From positions 4,340,001-4,404,000 of the forward strand of contig NZ_CP010797.1 in NCBI RefSeq assembly GCF_000954115.1: DNA of 64,000 nt, given 5' to 3'. A model generated the notes under the pieces. The model was not told where the DNA came from and made no database searches. It worked only from the letters and a program-made list of their open reading frames with translations. This DNA is from Rhodococcus sp. B7740. Lineage in GTDB: Bacteria; Actinomycetota; Actinomycetes; Mycobacteriales; Mycobacteriaceae. The first letter of the stretch is position 1. Every line of letters begins with the position of its first letter. Below, piece by piece: positions 19,064-27,857 of this stretch. A program made the translations under genes and the position numbers.

Positions 19064-20035
19064 ATGACCAATTTCGGATACACCTTGATGACCGAGCAGA
19101 GCGGCCCGAAAGAGTTGGTGCAGTACGCCGTCGGTGCCGAGAAAGTCGGCTTCGACTTCGAGGTCAGCAGCGATCACTACTCACCGTGGCTCTCGTCCAT
19201 GGGCCACTCGCCGTACGCCTGGACGACCCTGGGCGCGGTGGCTCAGGCCACCGAACGCGTCGAGCTGATGACGTACGTGACGTGCCCGATCATCCGGTAC
19301 CACCCGGCGGTCGTCGCGCAGAAGGCTGCGACGTTGCAGATCCTGGCCGACGGACGCTTCACCCTCGGACTCGGCAGTGGTGAGAACCTAAACGAGCACG
19401 TCGTCGGCGAGGGATGGCCGTCCATCGACAAGCGCCAGGACATGTTCGTCGAGGCGCTCGAGATCATCCGCGCATTGCACGCCGGTGGCTTGGTCACATA
19501 CGAGGGCAAGCACTTTCGCGTCGACTCCGCCCGGATCTGGGACCTGCCCGAGGGTGGCGTGCCGATCGGTATCGCCGCCGGTGGTGAGAAGGCGGTGGCG
19601 CGGTTCGCCGAGTACGGCGATCACCTCATCGCCACCGAGCCGGATGCCGGTCTCGTCAAGGCGTGGTCCGACAACCACGAGGGACCGGCGCGGTCCATCG
19701 GCCAGATCCCCATCTCCTGGGACCCGGACAAGGACGCGGCGATCGATCGTGCGCACGATCGATTCCGCTGGTTCGCCGGTGGCTGGGCCGTGAACGCCGA
19801 TCTTCCGACGACGGCCGGTTTCGCCGGAGCCACCAAGTTCGTGCGGAAAGAAGATGTGGCCGACACGATTCCGTGCGGACCGGACCTCGATGCCATCGTC
19901 GAGGCCGTAAAGCCGTACTGGGAGGCCGGTTACACCGACATCGCCCTCGTGCAGGTCGGCGACGAAACCCAAGAACGGTTCCTCGCCGAGGCCGCAGGCC
20001 CACTGTTGGAGAAGCTGCGCGCTGCATCCAGCTGA
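19064..20035 (+). CDS. LLM-class F420-dependent oxidoreductase (Fgd-like subfamily)
   Basis: This 323-residue luciferase-like TIM-barrel protein belongs to the group close to F420-dependent glucose-6-phosphate dehydrogenase. Diagnostic segments are SSDHYSPWLSSMGHSPYAW, VTCPIIRYHPAVVAQKAAT, LGLGSGENLNEHVVG and GIAAGGEKAVARFAEYGDH. The cofactor F420 is normal in mycobacteria and rhodococci. It would oxidise or reduce an alcohol, sugar or lipid and its substrate cannot be assigned. It is the last gene of a pair with the SDR, and a strong terminator follows immediately. Confidence 0.9.
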   Translation: MTNFGYTLMTEQSGPKELVQYAVGAEKVGFDFEVSSDHYSPWLSSMGHSPYAWTTLGAVAQATERVELMTYVTCPIIRYHPAVVAQKAATLQILADGRFTLGLGSGENLNEHVVGEGWPSIDKRQDMFVEALEIIRALHAGGLVTYEGKHFRVDSARIWDLPEGGVPIGIAAGGEKAVARFAEYGDHLIATEPDAGLVKAWSDNHEGPARSIGQIPISWDPDKDAAIDRAHDRFRWFAGGWAVNADLPTTAGFAGATKFVRKEDVADTIPCGPDLDAIVEAVKPYWEAGYTDIALVQVGDETQERFLAEAAGPLLEKLRAASS

Positions 20036-20046
20036 GCACAAGCGAC

Positions 20047-20079
20047 GAGACCCCGATCGAGACCGTCGATCGGGGTCTC
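20047..20079 (+). terminator. Strong hairpin after the F420 oxidoreductase gene
   Basis: GAGACCCCGATCGA (20047-20060) and TCGATCGGGGTCTC (20066-20079) form a perfect 14-bp stem with a 5-nt loop. It sits between this gene and the convergent ABC exporter operon and may stop transcription from both sides. Confidence 0.85.
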
Positions 20080-20085
20080 GCGCTG

Positions 20086-20841
20086 TCACCGAACGTGGAT
20101 GTCTCTGCGGTCGAGTGCCCTGCCGGTCACTGCGACGACTACGACAGTGAGCAGTGCCGTGGCCGTCAGCACCGACAGTGCGGAGCCGGTCGTGAGCGAA
20201 CCGGAGTCACCGAAAGTTCCGGAGGCCAGTTGTGTTGCGCGAGTTGCCAGGGCATAGGGCGACACGAAGATTGCCTCGGTCACCTCGGTTGTGAGGAGGA
20301 ACACCGATGTACCGGCCCCGGCGAGAGCGATGGCAATCGGCACCGCGAACGACCTGATCGCCATCGACAGACCGGATTGCAGAGCCGCCACCGGAAGCGA
20401 GCCCACCACGACGAGTGCACTGGTCACGAAGAGCTCGGAAGGAAGCATGCCGTCGAGCGAGAAAACCACCTTGCCGACAACGACGACCGCTGCCAGCATG
20501 ACGACGTTCATGAACGCGGTCAGCGTTGCCACCACCGCCGTCTTGGCGATCACGATGCGCGTCGACGGAACCGGCCCACTCATCAGGGCATTCCAGTTCC
20601 CTCCGCGGTGTTCGGATTTCCACGCCAGCGAGGCCAGTACGGCAACGCCGAGTGCGAGTGGGAACAGTCCGTAGAACACGACTGTGCGCAACCACAACGT
20701 GCGCCATCCCTCTGCCAACTCTGCGCCCGACGCGATCGTGTTGAACGTTCCGACCCCCGCGATGATCAGAGGGAGGAGAACGACGACCGCCCATGCCTGC
20801 GAGCGCCTGAGCTTGATCATTTCTGCCGAAAACGCATTCAT
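20086..20841 (-). CDS. ABC-2 type exporter permease (second)
   Basis: This 251-residue membrane protein has about six predicted transmembrane segments, for example AVVVLLPLIIAGVGTF, VMLAAVVVVGKVVF and ALLTVVVVAVTG, and the N-terminal FSAEMIKLRRSQAW typical of ABC-2 permeases of the lantibiotic-immunity/BcrB type. It forms a three-gene exporter with the permease and ATPase transcribed before it. The ATG at 20841 has an AGGAGGT-like site (seen as tacctcct on the plus strand) and overlaps the preceding gene by 4 nt. The exported substrate is unknown. Confidence 0.88.
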   Translation of the reverse strand: MNAFSAEMIKLRRSQAWAVVVLLPLIIAGVGTFNTIASGAELAEGWRTLWLRTVVFYGLFPLALGVAVLASLAWKSEHRGGNWNALMSGPVPSTRIVIAKTAVVATLTAFMNVVMLAAVVVVGKVVFSLDGMLPSELFVTSALVVVGSLPVAALQSGLSMAIRSFAVPIAIALAGAGTSVFLLTTEVTEAIFVSPYALATRATQLASGTFGDSGSLTTGSALSVLTATALLTVVVVAVTGRALDRRDIHVR

Positions 20842-21584
20842 GCTCGTACCTCCTGTCGATCGAGTCGAACGGTCATGAGCCAGAACAACACTGCCCCGAC
20901 AACTCCGAGAGCGACGATGCTGACGTAGGACGGGTTCAGTGTCACCACCTGCTCGCCTCGGTAGTCGGCGGCGGACGCCGAGGAGTAGTACCCCCACGGC
21001 GTCAGGTGCGCTGCCCAGGAGGGGAATCCGGAGGCGCAGATCGCGATGACGGTACCCACGATGCCGATTCCCAGCGCGACCAGTTGGTTGTCCACTCGCG
21101 CCGAAATCAGCAGGTGCAGTGCAAGTATTACGATGTTCACCGTCACCGCCGCCGCCGTGTAGCCCAACCACAGACCGGCAGGCAACGGTTGGGTCACCCC
21201 GATGGCGGTCCCCAGAAATACACCTGTAGCGCTGGCCGCCACCGTCGCGCCACCGACGACGAGGCCCGTCGAGACGAGCTTCGCCCGCACGAGGGCTCCG
21301 CGGTCGGCTCCAGCGGTCTGGTTCAGTAACCAGCCGTTGGACTGGTGCTCGACTTCCACTGTGCGGCTTGCCATGACTGCGATCAGCAGTGGCGACGCGA
21401 TGGGGACGGCAAGGGACAGCCCGGCCAGTGGCAGTGCCCAGGAGACCGCGGTCGAATCGTTCGACGTCGCCGCGGTGAGAGCGCCGACGAAGGTCAACCC
21501 TACGATCGCGGCGACCAACAATGCGGCAATCGCGCCGATGTGCAGGTGCCTGAGTTTGGCGAATTCGTTGCGTACGGTCGTCAC
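20838..21584 (-). CDS. ABC-2 type exporter permease (first)
   Basis: This 248-residue membrane protein has six predicted spans, beginning with the charged NEFAKLRHLHIGAIAALL and ending with SIVALGVVGAVLFWLMTVRLDR. It is similar in size and layout to the second permease and probably forms a heterodimer with it. The sequence SRTVEVEHQSNGWLLNQTAG between spans is the coupling region of lantibiotic-immunity type permeases. It overlaps the ATPase gene before it and the permease after it by 4 nt each, so the three are coupled. Confidence 0.88.
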   Translation of the reverse strand: MTTVRNEFAKLRHLHIGAIAALLVAAIVGLTFVGALTAATSNDSTAVSWALPLAGLSLAVPIASPLLIAVMASRTVEVEHQSNGWLLNQTAGADRGALVRAKLVSTGLVVGGATVAASATGVFLGTAIGVTQPLPAGLWLGYTAAAVTVNIVILALHLLISARVDNQLVALGIGIVGTVIAICASGFPSWAAHLTPWGYYSSASAADYRGEQVVTLNPSYVSIVALGVVGAVLFWLMTVRLDRQEVRA

Positions 21585-22483
21585 AGTCGGCCGCCCTTCG
21601 TCAGGTTCATGAATACGTCCTCGAGCGACTGATCGTCGCGTCGAACGCCGTAGACGCCTGCGTTCGCGCCGACGAGCTCCGCCACCACCTGTGCGATACC
21701 ACGATCGTCGATGCCGGAGAGCCTCAACGTGTGGTCGTCGACTTGCACCGGGATCTTCTGTTGCAGAATCGAACTCGCGCGGCTGGGATCGATCGCGTCG
21801 ATGAGCACGTCCGGAGTGGAGGCGGCGAACAGCTCGTCGCGGGTGCCTTGGAAAATCAGGCGGCCCTGGCTCAGGATTCCGAGCATGTTCGCCGTCTTGT
21901 CGATCTCGCCGAGCAGATGGCTCGAGACCATCACTGTCACACCGTGTTCGGCGAGATGACGGAGCAAGCCGCGGATCTCTTCGATTCCGGCCGGGTCCAA
22001 GCCGTTGGTGGGCTCGTCCAGGATCAGGAGTCGTGGTTCGCGCGCGAGTGCCATCACGATGCCCAGGCGCTGTTTCATTCCCAGCGAGTAGTTCTTCACC
22101 TTCTTGTCGAGGTGTTCCTGCAGACGGACGGTGGCTACTGCCCGCTCGATCTGTTCGGCGTGCAATCCGAGAGAGCGTTGCACGATACGAAGGTTCTCCG
22201 CACCCGTGAGATGTCCGTATCCTGGCGGAGCTTCGATCAGTGATCCGATGTGCGAGAGCACTTCGCGGCGGGTGCCGTGATTCATCGGCCTACCCAGGAT
22301 CTCCACCTCACCCGAGGTCGGTCGAATCAGGGACAGCAGCATTTTCAAGGTCGTCGATTTGCCCGATCCGTTCGGACCGAGAAAGCCGTAGACGCAGCCC
22401 TCAGGAATGCGAAGGTTCACGTCGTCGACGACGGTATGTGTGTCGTAGCGCTTGCCGAGGCTGTGAGTTCTGACGATGTCCAT
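21581..22483 (-). CDS. ABC exporter ATPase (bacitracin/lantibiotic-resistance type)
   Basis: This 300-residue ATPase has Walker A GPNGSGKST, a short signature YSLGMKQRLGIVMAL and Walker B LLILDEPTNGLDP, followed by the switch His in VMVSSHLLGEI. The SLGMKQR form of the signature is characteristic of DRA-type exporters such as BcrA and NatA. The C-terminal 70 residues form the usual extra domain. It is the first gene of a three-gene exporter operon. Function could be drug, peptide or sodium export; the sequence does not decide. Confidence 0.92.
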   Translation of the reverse strand: MDIVRTHSLGKRYDTHTVVDDVNLRIPEGCVYGFLGPNGSGKSTTLKMLLSLIRPTSGEVEILGRPMNHGTRREVLSHIGSLIEAPPGYGHLTGAENLRIVQRSLGLHAEQIERAVATVRLQEHLDKKVKNYSLGMKQRLGIVMALAREPRLLILDEPTNGLDPAGIEEIRGLLRHLAEHGVTVMVSSHLLGEIDKTANMLGILSQGRLIFQGTRDELFAASTPDVLIDAIDPSRASSILQQKIPVQVDDHTLRLSGIDDRGIAQVVAELVGANAGVYGVRRDDQSLEDVFMNLTKGGRL

Positions 22484-22569
22484 GCCTCGACTCTGGCGCG
22501 TCGATCATGGAGAGTCGTCGCACCGGAGTATCGACATGGTCATACTCGAGGATGATGCCGAGCGAATCC

Positions 22570-22995
22570 CTACGGAGCCAGGCGCGACAGGTTCTTCGAG
22601 ATGCTCGACGTCAGTGCCTTACCGACGATCGCAGCGAGTCCGGGGACCGGCGCGTCGAAACCGATCGTGTAATCGAGTTCGGTGCCGCCGTCGGCGGTGG
22701 GGGTGAACTTCTGCACGCCCCAGTGACCGCGTAGCGGGCCGCCTTTGGTGATGCGGTACTCGATCAGCGAGTTCGGCTCGGAGGTGACCGTCGTTTCCTC
22801 GAACGCCGGTAGCGGGCCGAGTTTCAGGCTGCGGGTGGAGCCGACTCCATTGCGCGAGGTGTCACCGTCCCGAACGCGGCCGATCTTGGCCATGAAGAGC
22901 GGCCCGAGGTTCTCGTGTTCGGACAGTGCCGCGAACACGACCTCGGGCGGAGAGACGAAACGGTGCTTGACGTGTACGCGGGTGGGTGTCGGCAT
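22570..22995 (-). CDS. SRPBCC (polyketide cyclase/START-like) family protein
   Basis: This 141-residue protein has a single SRPBCC ligand-binding fold: the start VKHRFVSPPEVVFAALSEHEN, a central strand GSTRSLKLGPLP and a C-terminal helix ending SSISKNLSRL. Such proteins bind hydrophobic ligands, and no catalytic residue is evident here. The frame reads further upstream, but the ATG at 22995 (MPTPTRVHVKH) starts the conserved domain. It is 86 nt upstream of the exporter ATPase in the same direction. Confidence 0.82.
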   Translation of the reverse strand: MPTPTRVHVKHRFVSPPEVVFAALSEHENLGPLFMAKIGRVRDGDTSRNGVGSTRSLKLGPLPAFEETTVTSEPNSLIEYRITKGGPLRGHWGVQKFTPTADGGTELDYTIGFDAPVPGLAAIVGKALTSSISKNLSRLAP

Positions 22996-23100
22996 GTCGA
23001 GAAGTCCGTTCGCTGGCTCCGGCAAGGTGGACTCACAGTACGTGAGCACCGCACAACTGAAAATGGACCCGCTCGAGTGAATCGAGCGGGTCCATCTGTG

Positions 23101-23174
<74 letters not shown>

Positions 23175-23191
23175 TGTACCGCTGCAGAAGT

Positions 23192-24253
23192 CTAACTCAC
23201 GACTGCCTCGGAACGCGAAACGCCCTCGTCGGAGACGTTTTTCGGACCCATTCTCGGGGCCGGAGTCAGCGTGATGAGGGTGGCCTCGGGCCTGCAGCAG
23301 AACCGTGCAGGCGCGTACGGTGACGTGCCGATGCCCGCGGAGACGTGCAGTTGGGTGTGTGCGCCCCACTTGGACGGCCCCTTGACGCGCGAACGGTCGA
23401 TCTCGCAGTTGGTCACCAGGGCACCGTAGAACGGCAGGCACAGCTGGCCGCCGTGGGTGTGACCGGCGAGGACGAGGTCGTATCCGTCCTGGGCGAACTT
23501 GTCCAGCACGCGTGGCTCCGGCGAATGGGTGATGCCCAGGCGCAGGTCTGCCAGCGGGTTCGGCTGGCCGGCGATGGTGTCGTAGCGGTCGCGCTTCAGA
23601 TGCGGATCGTCGACGCCCGCCGACGCGATCCGCACCCCGGCAACCTCCAGTTCGCGGCGTACGTGCGTCACGTCCAGCCAACCCCGCTCGGAGAACGCGG
23701 CGCGCAGATCGCGCCAGGGCAACGAGTCGCCGGTGGTGCGCTTGTGATTCTTGTCGAAGTACTTGAACGGGTTCTTCGGCTTGGGCGCGAAGTAGTCGTT
23801 GCTGCCGAACACGAACAGACCCGGCCGGGCCAGCAGCGGCCCCAGTGCCTGTACGACGCTGGGCACTGCGCGCTGGTGCGAGAGGTTGTCTCCGGTGTTG
23901 ACGACCAGATCGGGGTCGAGGCGGTCCAGCTCACGCAGCCAGTTCTGCTTCATCCGCTGGCCGGGCATCATGTGCAGATCGCTGATGTGCAGCACGCGCA
24001 GCGTCGCCGAACCCGGCTCGAGCACCGCCATGGACGTCTCGCGCAGCGTGAACGCATTGCGCTCGATGAGTGTGGCGTATCCGACGCCGAGCGCGGCGGC
24101 TCCTGCCGTCCCGATCACCGAACTCTTCAGCGGTGACGCTCTGACGGCATCTCGCGCCAGCTCTGCGGCAGAGCGCAGTTGCGTGGAGGCACTGCGCAGT
24201 TGCGTCGAGGTGCGGAGAAACGAGGGACTGAATTGTGCGGACACCTCATCCAC
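23192..24253 (-). CDS. Metallophosphoesterase, membrane-anchored (YkuE-like)
   Basis: This 353-residue calcineurin-like phosphoesterase has a metal-binding core: HISDLHMMP (Asp, His), VNTGDNLSH, FGSNDYF in place of the usual GNHD, and LAGHTHGGQL at the end. Ser replacing the first conserved residue of the GNHD block is seen in this subgroup. One transmembrane helix lies near residues 45-63 (SSVIGTAGAAALGVGYA). The N-terminus has a short internal repeat, STQLRSASTQLRSA. From memory its position next to ponA2 matches Rv3683. It could act on lipid-linked or nucleotide substrates. Confidence 0.88.
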   Translation of the reverse strand: MDEVSAQFSPSFLRTSTQLRSASTQLRSAAELARDAVRASPLKSSVIGTAGAAALGVGYATLIERNAFTLRETSMAVLEPGSATLRVLHISDLHMMPGQRMKQNWLRELDRLDPDLVVNTGDNLSHQRAVPSVVQALGPLLARPGLFVFGSNDYFAPKPKNPFKYFDKNHKRTTGDSLPWRDLRAAFSERGWLDVTHVRRELEVAGVRIASAGVDDPHLKRDRYDTIAGQPNPLADLRLGITHSPEPRVLDKFAQDGYDLVLAGHTHGGQLCLPFYGALVTNCEIDRSRVKGPSKWGAHTQLHVSAGIGTSPYAPARFCCRPEATLITLTPAPRMGPKNVSDEGVSRSEAVVS

Positions 24254-24315
24254 GATACGGCAGCAACCGGATATGGACGTGCGAGCCGACGACTGCGCCG
24301 CGTAGCGTTTCCGCC

Positions 24316-24780
24316 ATGTCCGAACTCAAGGCCCGCCTCCGTACCGACCTCACCGCAGCGATGAAGGCGAAGGACAAACTCCGCCTGGCAACGCTGCGCA
24401 TGATTCTCGCCGCCATCCAGACCGAGGAGGTCTCCGGCAAGGAGGCCCACGACCTGACCGACGACGACGTTCTCAAAGTGCTTGCCAAGGAAGCGAAGAA
24501 GCGCGGCGAGTCGGCCGAGATCTACACGCAGAACGGCCGCGGCGAACTCGCTGCCAACGAGCGCGCCGAGGCGCAGATCATCGACGAGTACCTGCCCACG
24601 CCGTTGACCGACGAGGAACTGGCGAACATCGTCGACACCGCCATCGCGCAGGTCGCCGAGGATCTCGGAGAGCGACCGGCGATGAAGCAGATGGGTCAGG
24701 TCATGAAGATCGCGTCGGGACTCGCCGCGGGCAAGGCCGACGGATCGCGCCTGTCGAAGGCTGTCAAAGACCGCTTGTAG
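24316..24780 (+). CDS. yqeY: GatB/YqeY domain protein
   Basis: This 154-residue helical protein is YqeY: it has the family start SELKARLRTDLTAAMKAKDK and the tRNA-binding helical tail seen in GatB, ending MGQVMKIASGLAAGKADGSRLS. It is thought to interact with tRNA or amidotransferase components, but a defined role is lacking. The ATG at 24316 starts the conserved domain. It is divergent from the metallophosphoesterase and is followed by a long palindrome. Confidence 0.9.
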   Translation: MSELKARLRTDLTAAMKAKDKLRLATLRMILAAIQTEEVSGKEAHDLTDDDVLKVLAKEAKKRGESAEIYTQNGRGELAANERAEAQIIDEYLPTPLTDEELANIVDTAIAQVAEDLGERPAMKQMGQVMKIASGLAAGKADGSRLSKAVKDRL

Positions 24781-24790
24781 TGCGCTCCGC

Positions 24791-24838
24791 GCAGTGGTGC
24801 GGTTGCGTGCCCCCTGGGGCACATAACCGCACCACTGC
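24791..24838. repeat. Long nested palindrome between yqeY and ponA2 (copy 1)
   Basis: GCAGTGGTGCGGTT (24791-24804) pairs perfectly with AACCGCACCACTGC (24825-24838). Inside, GTGCCCC (24807-24813) pairs with GGGGCAC (24816-24822). The result is a nearly continuous 21-bp hairpin between two convergent genes, usable as a bidirectional terminator. A degenerate copy of the same sequence occurs at 32073-32121, so it belongs to a repeat family. Confidence 0.8.
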
Positions 24839-24846
24839 CGTAGGCA

Positions 24847-27213
24847 CTACCGAGGAACGGTGATACCGGGGATCGCCGGGATCTGGATTCCCGGCGGCAG
24901 GTCCGGAATCTGAATGTTCGGCAACGAGGGCGTCGGGGCCGGGGCAGGCCGAACCGAACCGTCACTGACGTAGATCGTGATGTTCGACCCGGGGACCGCC
25001 GAGCCCGACGGCGACGTCGACACCACGGTGCCGCGGGCCGCCTGGTCGGCCGTGGTGGCCACCGTCACCTGGAAGCCCGCACCCTGCAGGGTCGCGGTTG
25101 CCGACGACTGGCTCTGGCCGGTGACGTCGGGTACCTGGCCGTTGGCCGAGCCGCGGACGTACTTCTGGTCGACGGGTGGCAACGAGACGGGTCCGAAATT
25201 GTTGGCGATCGGGCTCATCGCGTCGAACCACGTCCTGGCCGGTTCGTTACCGCCGTACAGGTTTCCGGACCCGCAGGGCCGCAGCGGGAACGAGCAGATC
25301 TCGCTGGGTGTCGGAGAGTCGCCGTAGGTGTAGACGGCCGCGGCGTAGTTGTTGGTGAAGCCGAGGAAGCCGGACGACCGGTGCGACTCGGTGGTGCCGG
25401 TCTTGCCGGACATCGGCAACGTCCAGCCGACCGATCCTGCGGCGGATGCGGAGGTGCCGCCTGCCTGGTCGTCCTTGCTCATCGCGTTGGCGAGAGTATT
25501 GGCCAGTCCGGGCTCGACGACCTGCTCACAGGCCTGTTGGGTGACGGGAACGGGCTTGCCCTCGCGATCGAAGACCGAGTCGATCGGAGTGGGCGGGCAC
25601 CACTTGCCGCCGGAGGCCAGCGTGGCCGCAACGTTGGAGAGCTCAAGGGGGTTCACCCAGGTGGGTCCGAGGGTGAACGAGCCGAGGTTCTGGTCCTTCT
25701 GGAAATCGGCCATGGACTGGTCGGTTCCCGAGGAACCGGGGTTCGTGTACGAGCGCAGGCCGAGGCGGACGGCCATGTCGACCGTCGGGGTGACCCCGAC
25801 CGACTCGATCAGCTTGACGAACGCCGTGTTGGGGGACTGGGCCAAGGCGTCGGTGATGGAGAGGGCGGGCGGGTAGTTGCCTGCGTTCTCGACGCAGTAC
25901 GTCGCTGCCGGGCAGTTCCGTGCTCCGCCGTCACCGACGCCCTTGACCTCGACACGACGCGGAACCTGCAGCGTTGCGCTCGTGCCGAGTCCGCGTTCCA
26001 TCGCCGCGGCGGTGGTGAAGATCTTGAAGATCGAGCCCGCGCCGTTGCCGATCAACGAGTACGGCTGCGGCTGCACGGTTTCGTCGGCATCTGCGTCGAG
26101 TCCGTAGGTGCGGCTGCTGCCCATCGCGAGGATGCGGTGTTGATCCTGTCCCGGTGCGACGACGTTCATCACCGTGGCGACACCGTCGAGCGAGGGGCTG
26201 GTGTTGCCGACCAGGGCGGCCTTGGTGGAGTTCTGCACCGAGGGATCGAGCGTCGTGCGGATGAGGTAGCCGCCCTTGTCGATCTGCTCCCGGCTAATGC
26301 CTGCGTCGGCGAGGTACTGCAGTGCGTAGTCGCAGAAGAATCCGCGGTCACCTGCTGCGATGCATCCGCGGGGCAGGGTCTGGGGGACCGGAAGTACACC
26401 GAGCGGCTCGGACTTGAGGGCGGCGAGCTCGTCGGCGCGTTCGGGGAGGTTCTGGATCATCGTGTCGAGCACGGTGTTCCGGCGCTCGATCACGCCCTCC
26501 TCGTTGGTGTACGGGTTGAGCGCCGAGCTGGACTGCACCATGCCCGCGAGCATCGCGGCCTGAACGGCGCTGAGCTGGCTGGCGTCGATGCCGAAGTAGG
26601 TCTGGGCCGCGTCCTGGATGCCGAAGGACGCGTTGCCGAACGGCACCAAATTGAGGTATCGGGTGAGGATCTCGTCCTTGGTCAGTTCCTTGTCGAGCGT
26701 CAACGCCATGCGGATCTCGCGGATCTTGCGAGCGGGGGTCGTCTCGATGGCCGCGCGGCGCTCGGCGTCGGTCTTGGCCACCACGAGCAGCTGATAGTTC
26801 TTCACGTACTGCTGGTCGATGGTGGATGCGCCCTGCTCGACCTGCCCACTGGTGGTGTTGGTCAGGAACGCTCGGAGCGTGCCCTGCCAGTCCACACCCT
26901 GGTGCTCGGCGAAGCGGCGGTCCTCGATCGAGACGATGGCGAGCTTCATCTCGTTGGAGATCTGGTCGCTCGGCACCTCGAATCGACGCTGCTCGTACAG
27001 CCAGGCGATGGGCGTGCCGTTGACGTCCGTCATCGTCGAGACGGCAGGCACTGCGCCTTCCACCAACTCGGCCGAGACGTTGTCGACGGTATCGGCGGCG
27101 CGGTTGGAGGCGTACCCGAACCCGCCGGCCAAGGGGAACATCACGCCGGCGAGCAATGCACCGGCGAGTGCTGAACATCCGGCGAGCTTCGCCACGGTTT
27201 TTCCAACTGACAC
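24847..27213 (-). CDS. ponA2: Bifunctional penicillin-binding protein with PASTA domain (PonA2-like)
   Basis: This 788-residue class A penicillin-binding protein polymerises and crosslinks peptidoglycan. A single N-terminal membrane helix (residues 5-30) precedes a GT51 glycosyltransferase domain with EDRRFAEHQGVDWQG. The transpeptidase domain has the active-site SIFK, the SPN and the SGKTGTTE motifs, all intact. One PASTA domain (VPDVTGQSQSSATATL onward) follows, then a Pro-rich tail. The frame extends upstream to 27324, but GTG at 27213 gives the normal short cytoplasmic start SVGKTVAKLAG. It is divergent from whiB4, as in mycobacteria. Confidence 0.95.
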   Translation of the reverse strand: MSVGKTVAKLAGCSALAGALLAGVMFPLAGGFGYASNRAADTVDNVSAELVEGAVPAVSTMTDVNGTPIAWLYEQRRFEVPSDQISNEMKLAIVSIEDRRFAEHQGVDWQGTLRAFLTNTTSGQVEQGASTIDQQYVKNYQLLVVAKTDAERRAAIETTPARKIREIRMALTLDKELTKDEILTRYLNLVPFGNASFGIQDAAQTYFGIDASQLSAVQAAMLAGMVQSSSALNPYTNEEGVIERRNTVLDTMIQNLPERADELAALKSEPLGVLPVPQTLPRGCIAAGDRGFFCDYALQYLADAGISREQIDKGGYLIRTTLDPSVQNSTKAALVGNTSPSLDGVATVMNVVAPGQDQHRILAMGSSRTYGLDADADETVQPQPYSLIGNGAGSIFKIFTTAAAMERGLGTSATLQVPRRVEVKGVGDGGARNCPAATYCVENAGNYPPALSITDALAQSPNTAFVKLIESVGVTPTVDMAVRLGLRSYTNPGSSGTDQSMADFQKDQNLGSFTLGPTWVNPLELSNVAATLASGGKWCPPTPIDSVFDREGKPVPVTQQACEQVVEPGLANTLANAMSKDDQAGGTSASAAGSVGWTLPMSGKTGTTESHRSSGFLGFTNNYAAAVYTYGDSPTPSEICSFPLRPCGSGNLYGGNEPARTWFDAMSPIANNFGPVSLPPVDQKYVRGSANGQVPDVTGQSQSSATATLQGAGFQVTVATTADQAARGTVVSTSPSGSAVPGSNITIYVSDGSVRPAPAPTPSLPNIQIPDLPPGIQIPAIPGITVPR

Positions 27214-27489
27214 AGAGCACAGCGTACGTGGGTACCGCTCGGACCGGCAGAGGCCTGCATGCGCTGTGTGCTGCGCCCCTGCTCGGGACGGCCGTACCAG
27301 AAATGTGACCTCGCCGTCTTGCATTCGGGGCTCGCGTTACCTAAATTATGAACACGGTGTGATTCGCATAACACTTGATAATGAATGTGGGGCAGCTCCT
27401 AGAATTTGTGCTTCGACCGACGAGGTACAAACCGCTTCGAGCCTCCGGGACGTCCAGTGAGGACGTCCGCAACGCAAAGGGGTATCCGC

Positions 27490-27813
27490 ATGCACACGAC
27501 AACAGCGCCGACGCGACTCGATGTAGAAGAAGCAGAGGCACGCATCGCCTGGGTGTCGCACGCCCGTTGCAAGGGCACTGACCCGGACCAGCTCTTCGTC
27601 CGGGGTGCAGCGCAGCGCAAGGCCGCCACCATCTGCCGGCACTGCCCGGTGCTGATGCAGTGCGGTGCGGATGCACTGGACAACCGCGTCGAGTTCGGTG
27701 TCTGGGGTGGCATGACCGAACGCCAACGCCGGGCCCTGCTCAAGCAGCACCCCGAGGTCGACTCCTGGTCCGAGTTCTTCGAGACCCAGCGTCAGCAGCA
27801 AGCAGCTATCTAG
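27490..27813 (+). CDS. whiB4: WhiB-family iron-sulfur regulator (WhiB4-like)
   Basis: This 107-residue WhiB protein has its four cluster-ligand cysteines at C27, C49, C52 and C58, the family pattern Cys-x(n)-Cys-x2-Cys-x5-Cys. The glycine turn GVWGG at 70-74 is followed by a basic RQRRALLK segment for DNA contact. WhiB proteins hold a [4Fe-4S] cluster and sense redox state. The ATG at 27490 gives a standard length. The gene lies between ponA2 (divergent) and two ArsA-like ATPases (convergent), the arrangement of whiB4 in mycobacteria. Confidence 0.93.
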   Translation: MHTTTAPTRLDVEEAEARIAWVSHARCKGTDPDQLFVRGAAQRKAATICRHCPVLMQCGADALDNRVEFGVWGGMTERQRRALLKQHPEVDSWSEFFETQRQQQAAI

Positions 27814-27827
27814 GCAATGCCGGGCAC

Positions 27828-27854
27828 GGCTGACCCGGCCCGTGCGGGTCAGCC
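27828..27854. terminator. Hairpin between convergent whiB4 and ArsA-like gene
   Basis: GGCTGACCCG (27828-27837) and CGGGTCAGCC (27845-27854) form a perfect 10-bp stem with a 7-nt loop, just before the stop codon of the convergent ATPase gene. It probably terminates whiB4 transcription. Confidence 0.7.
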
Positions 27855-27857
27855 GAT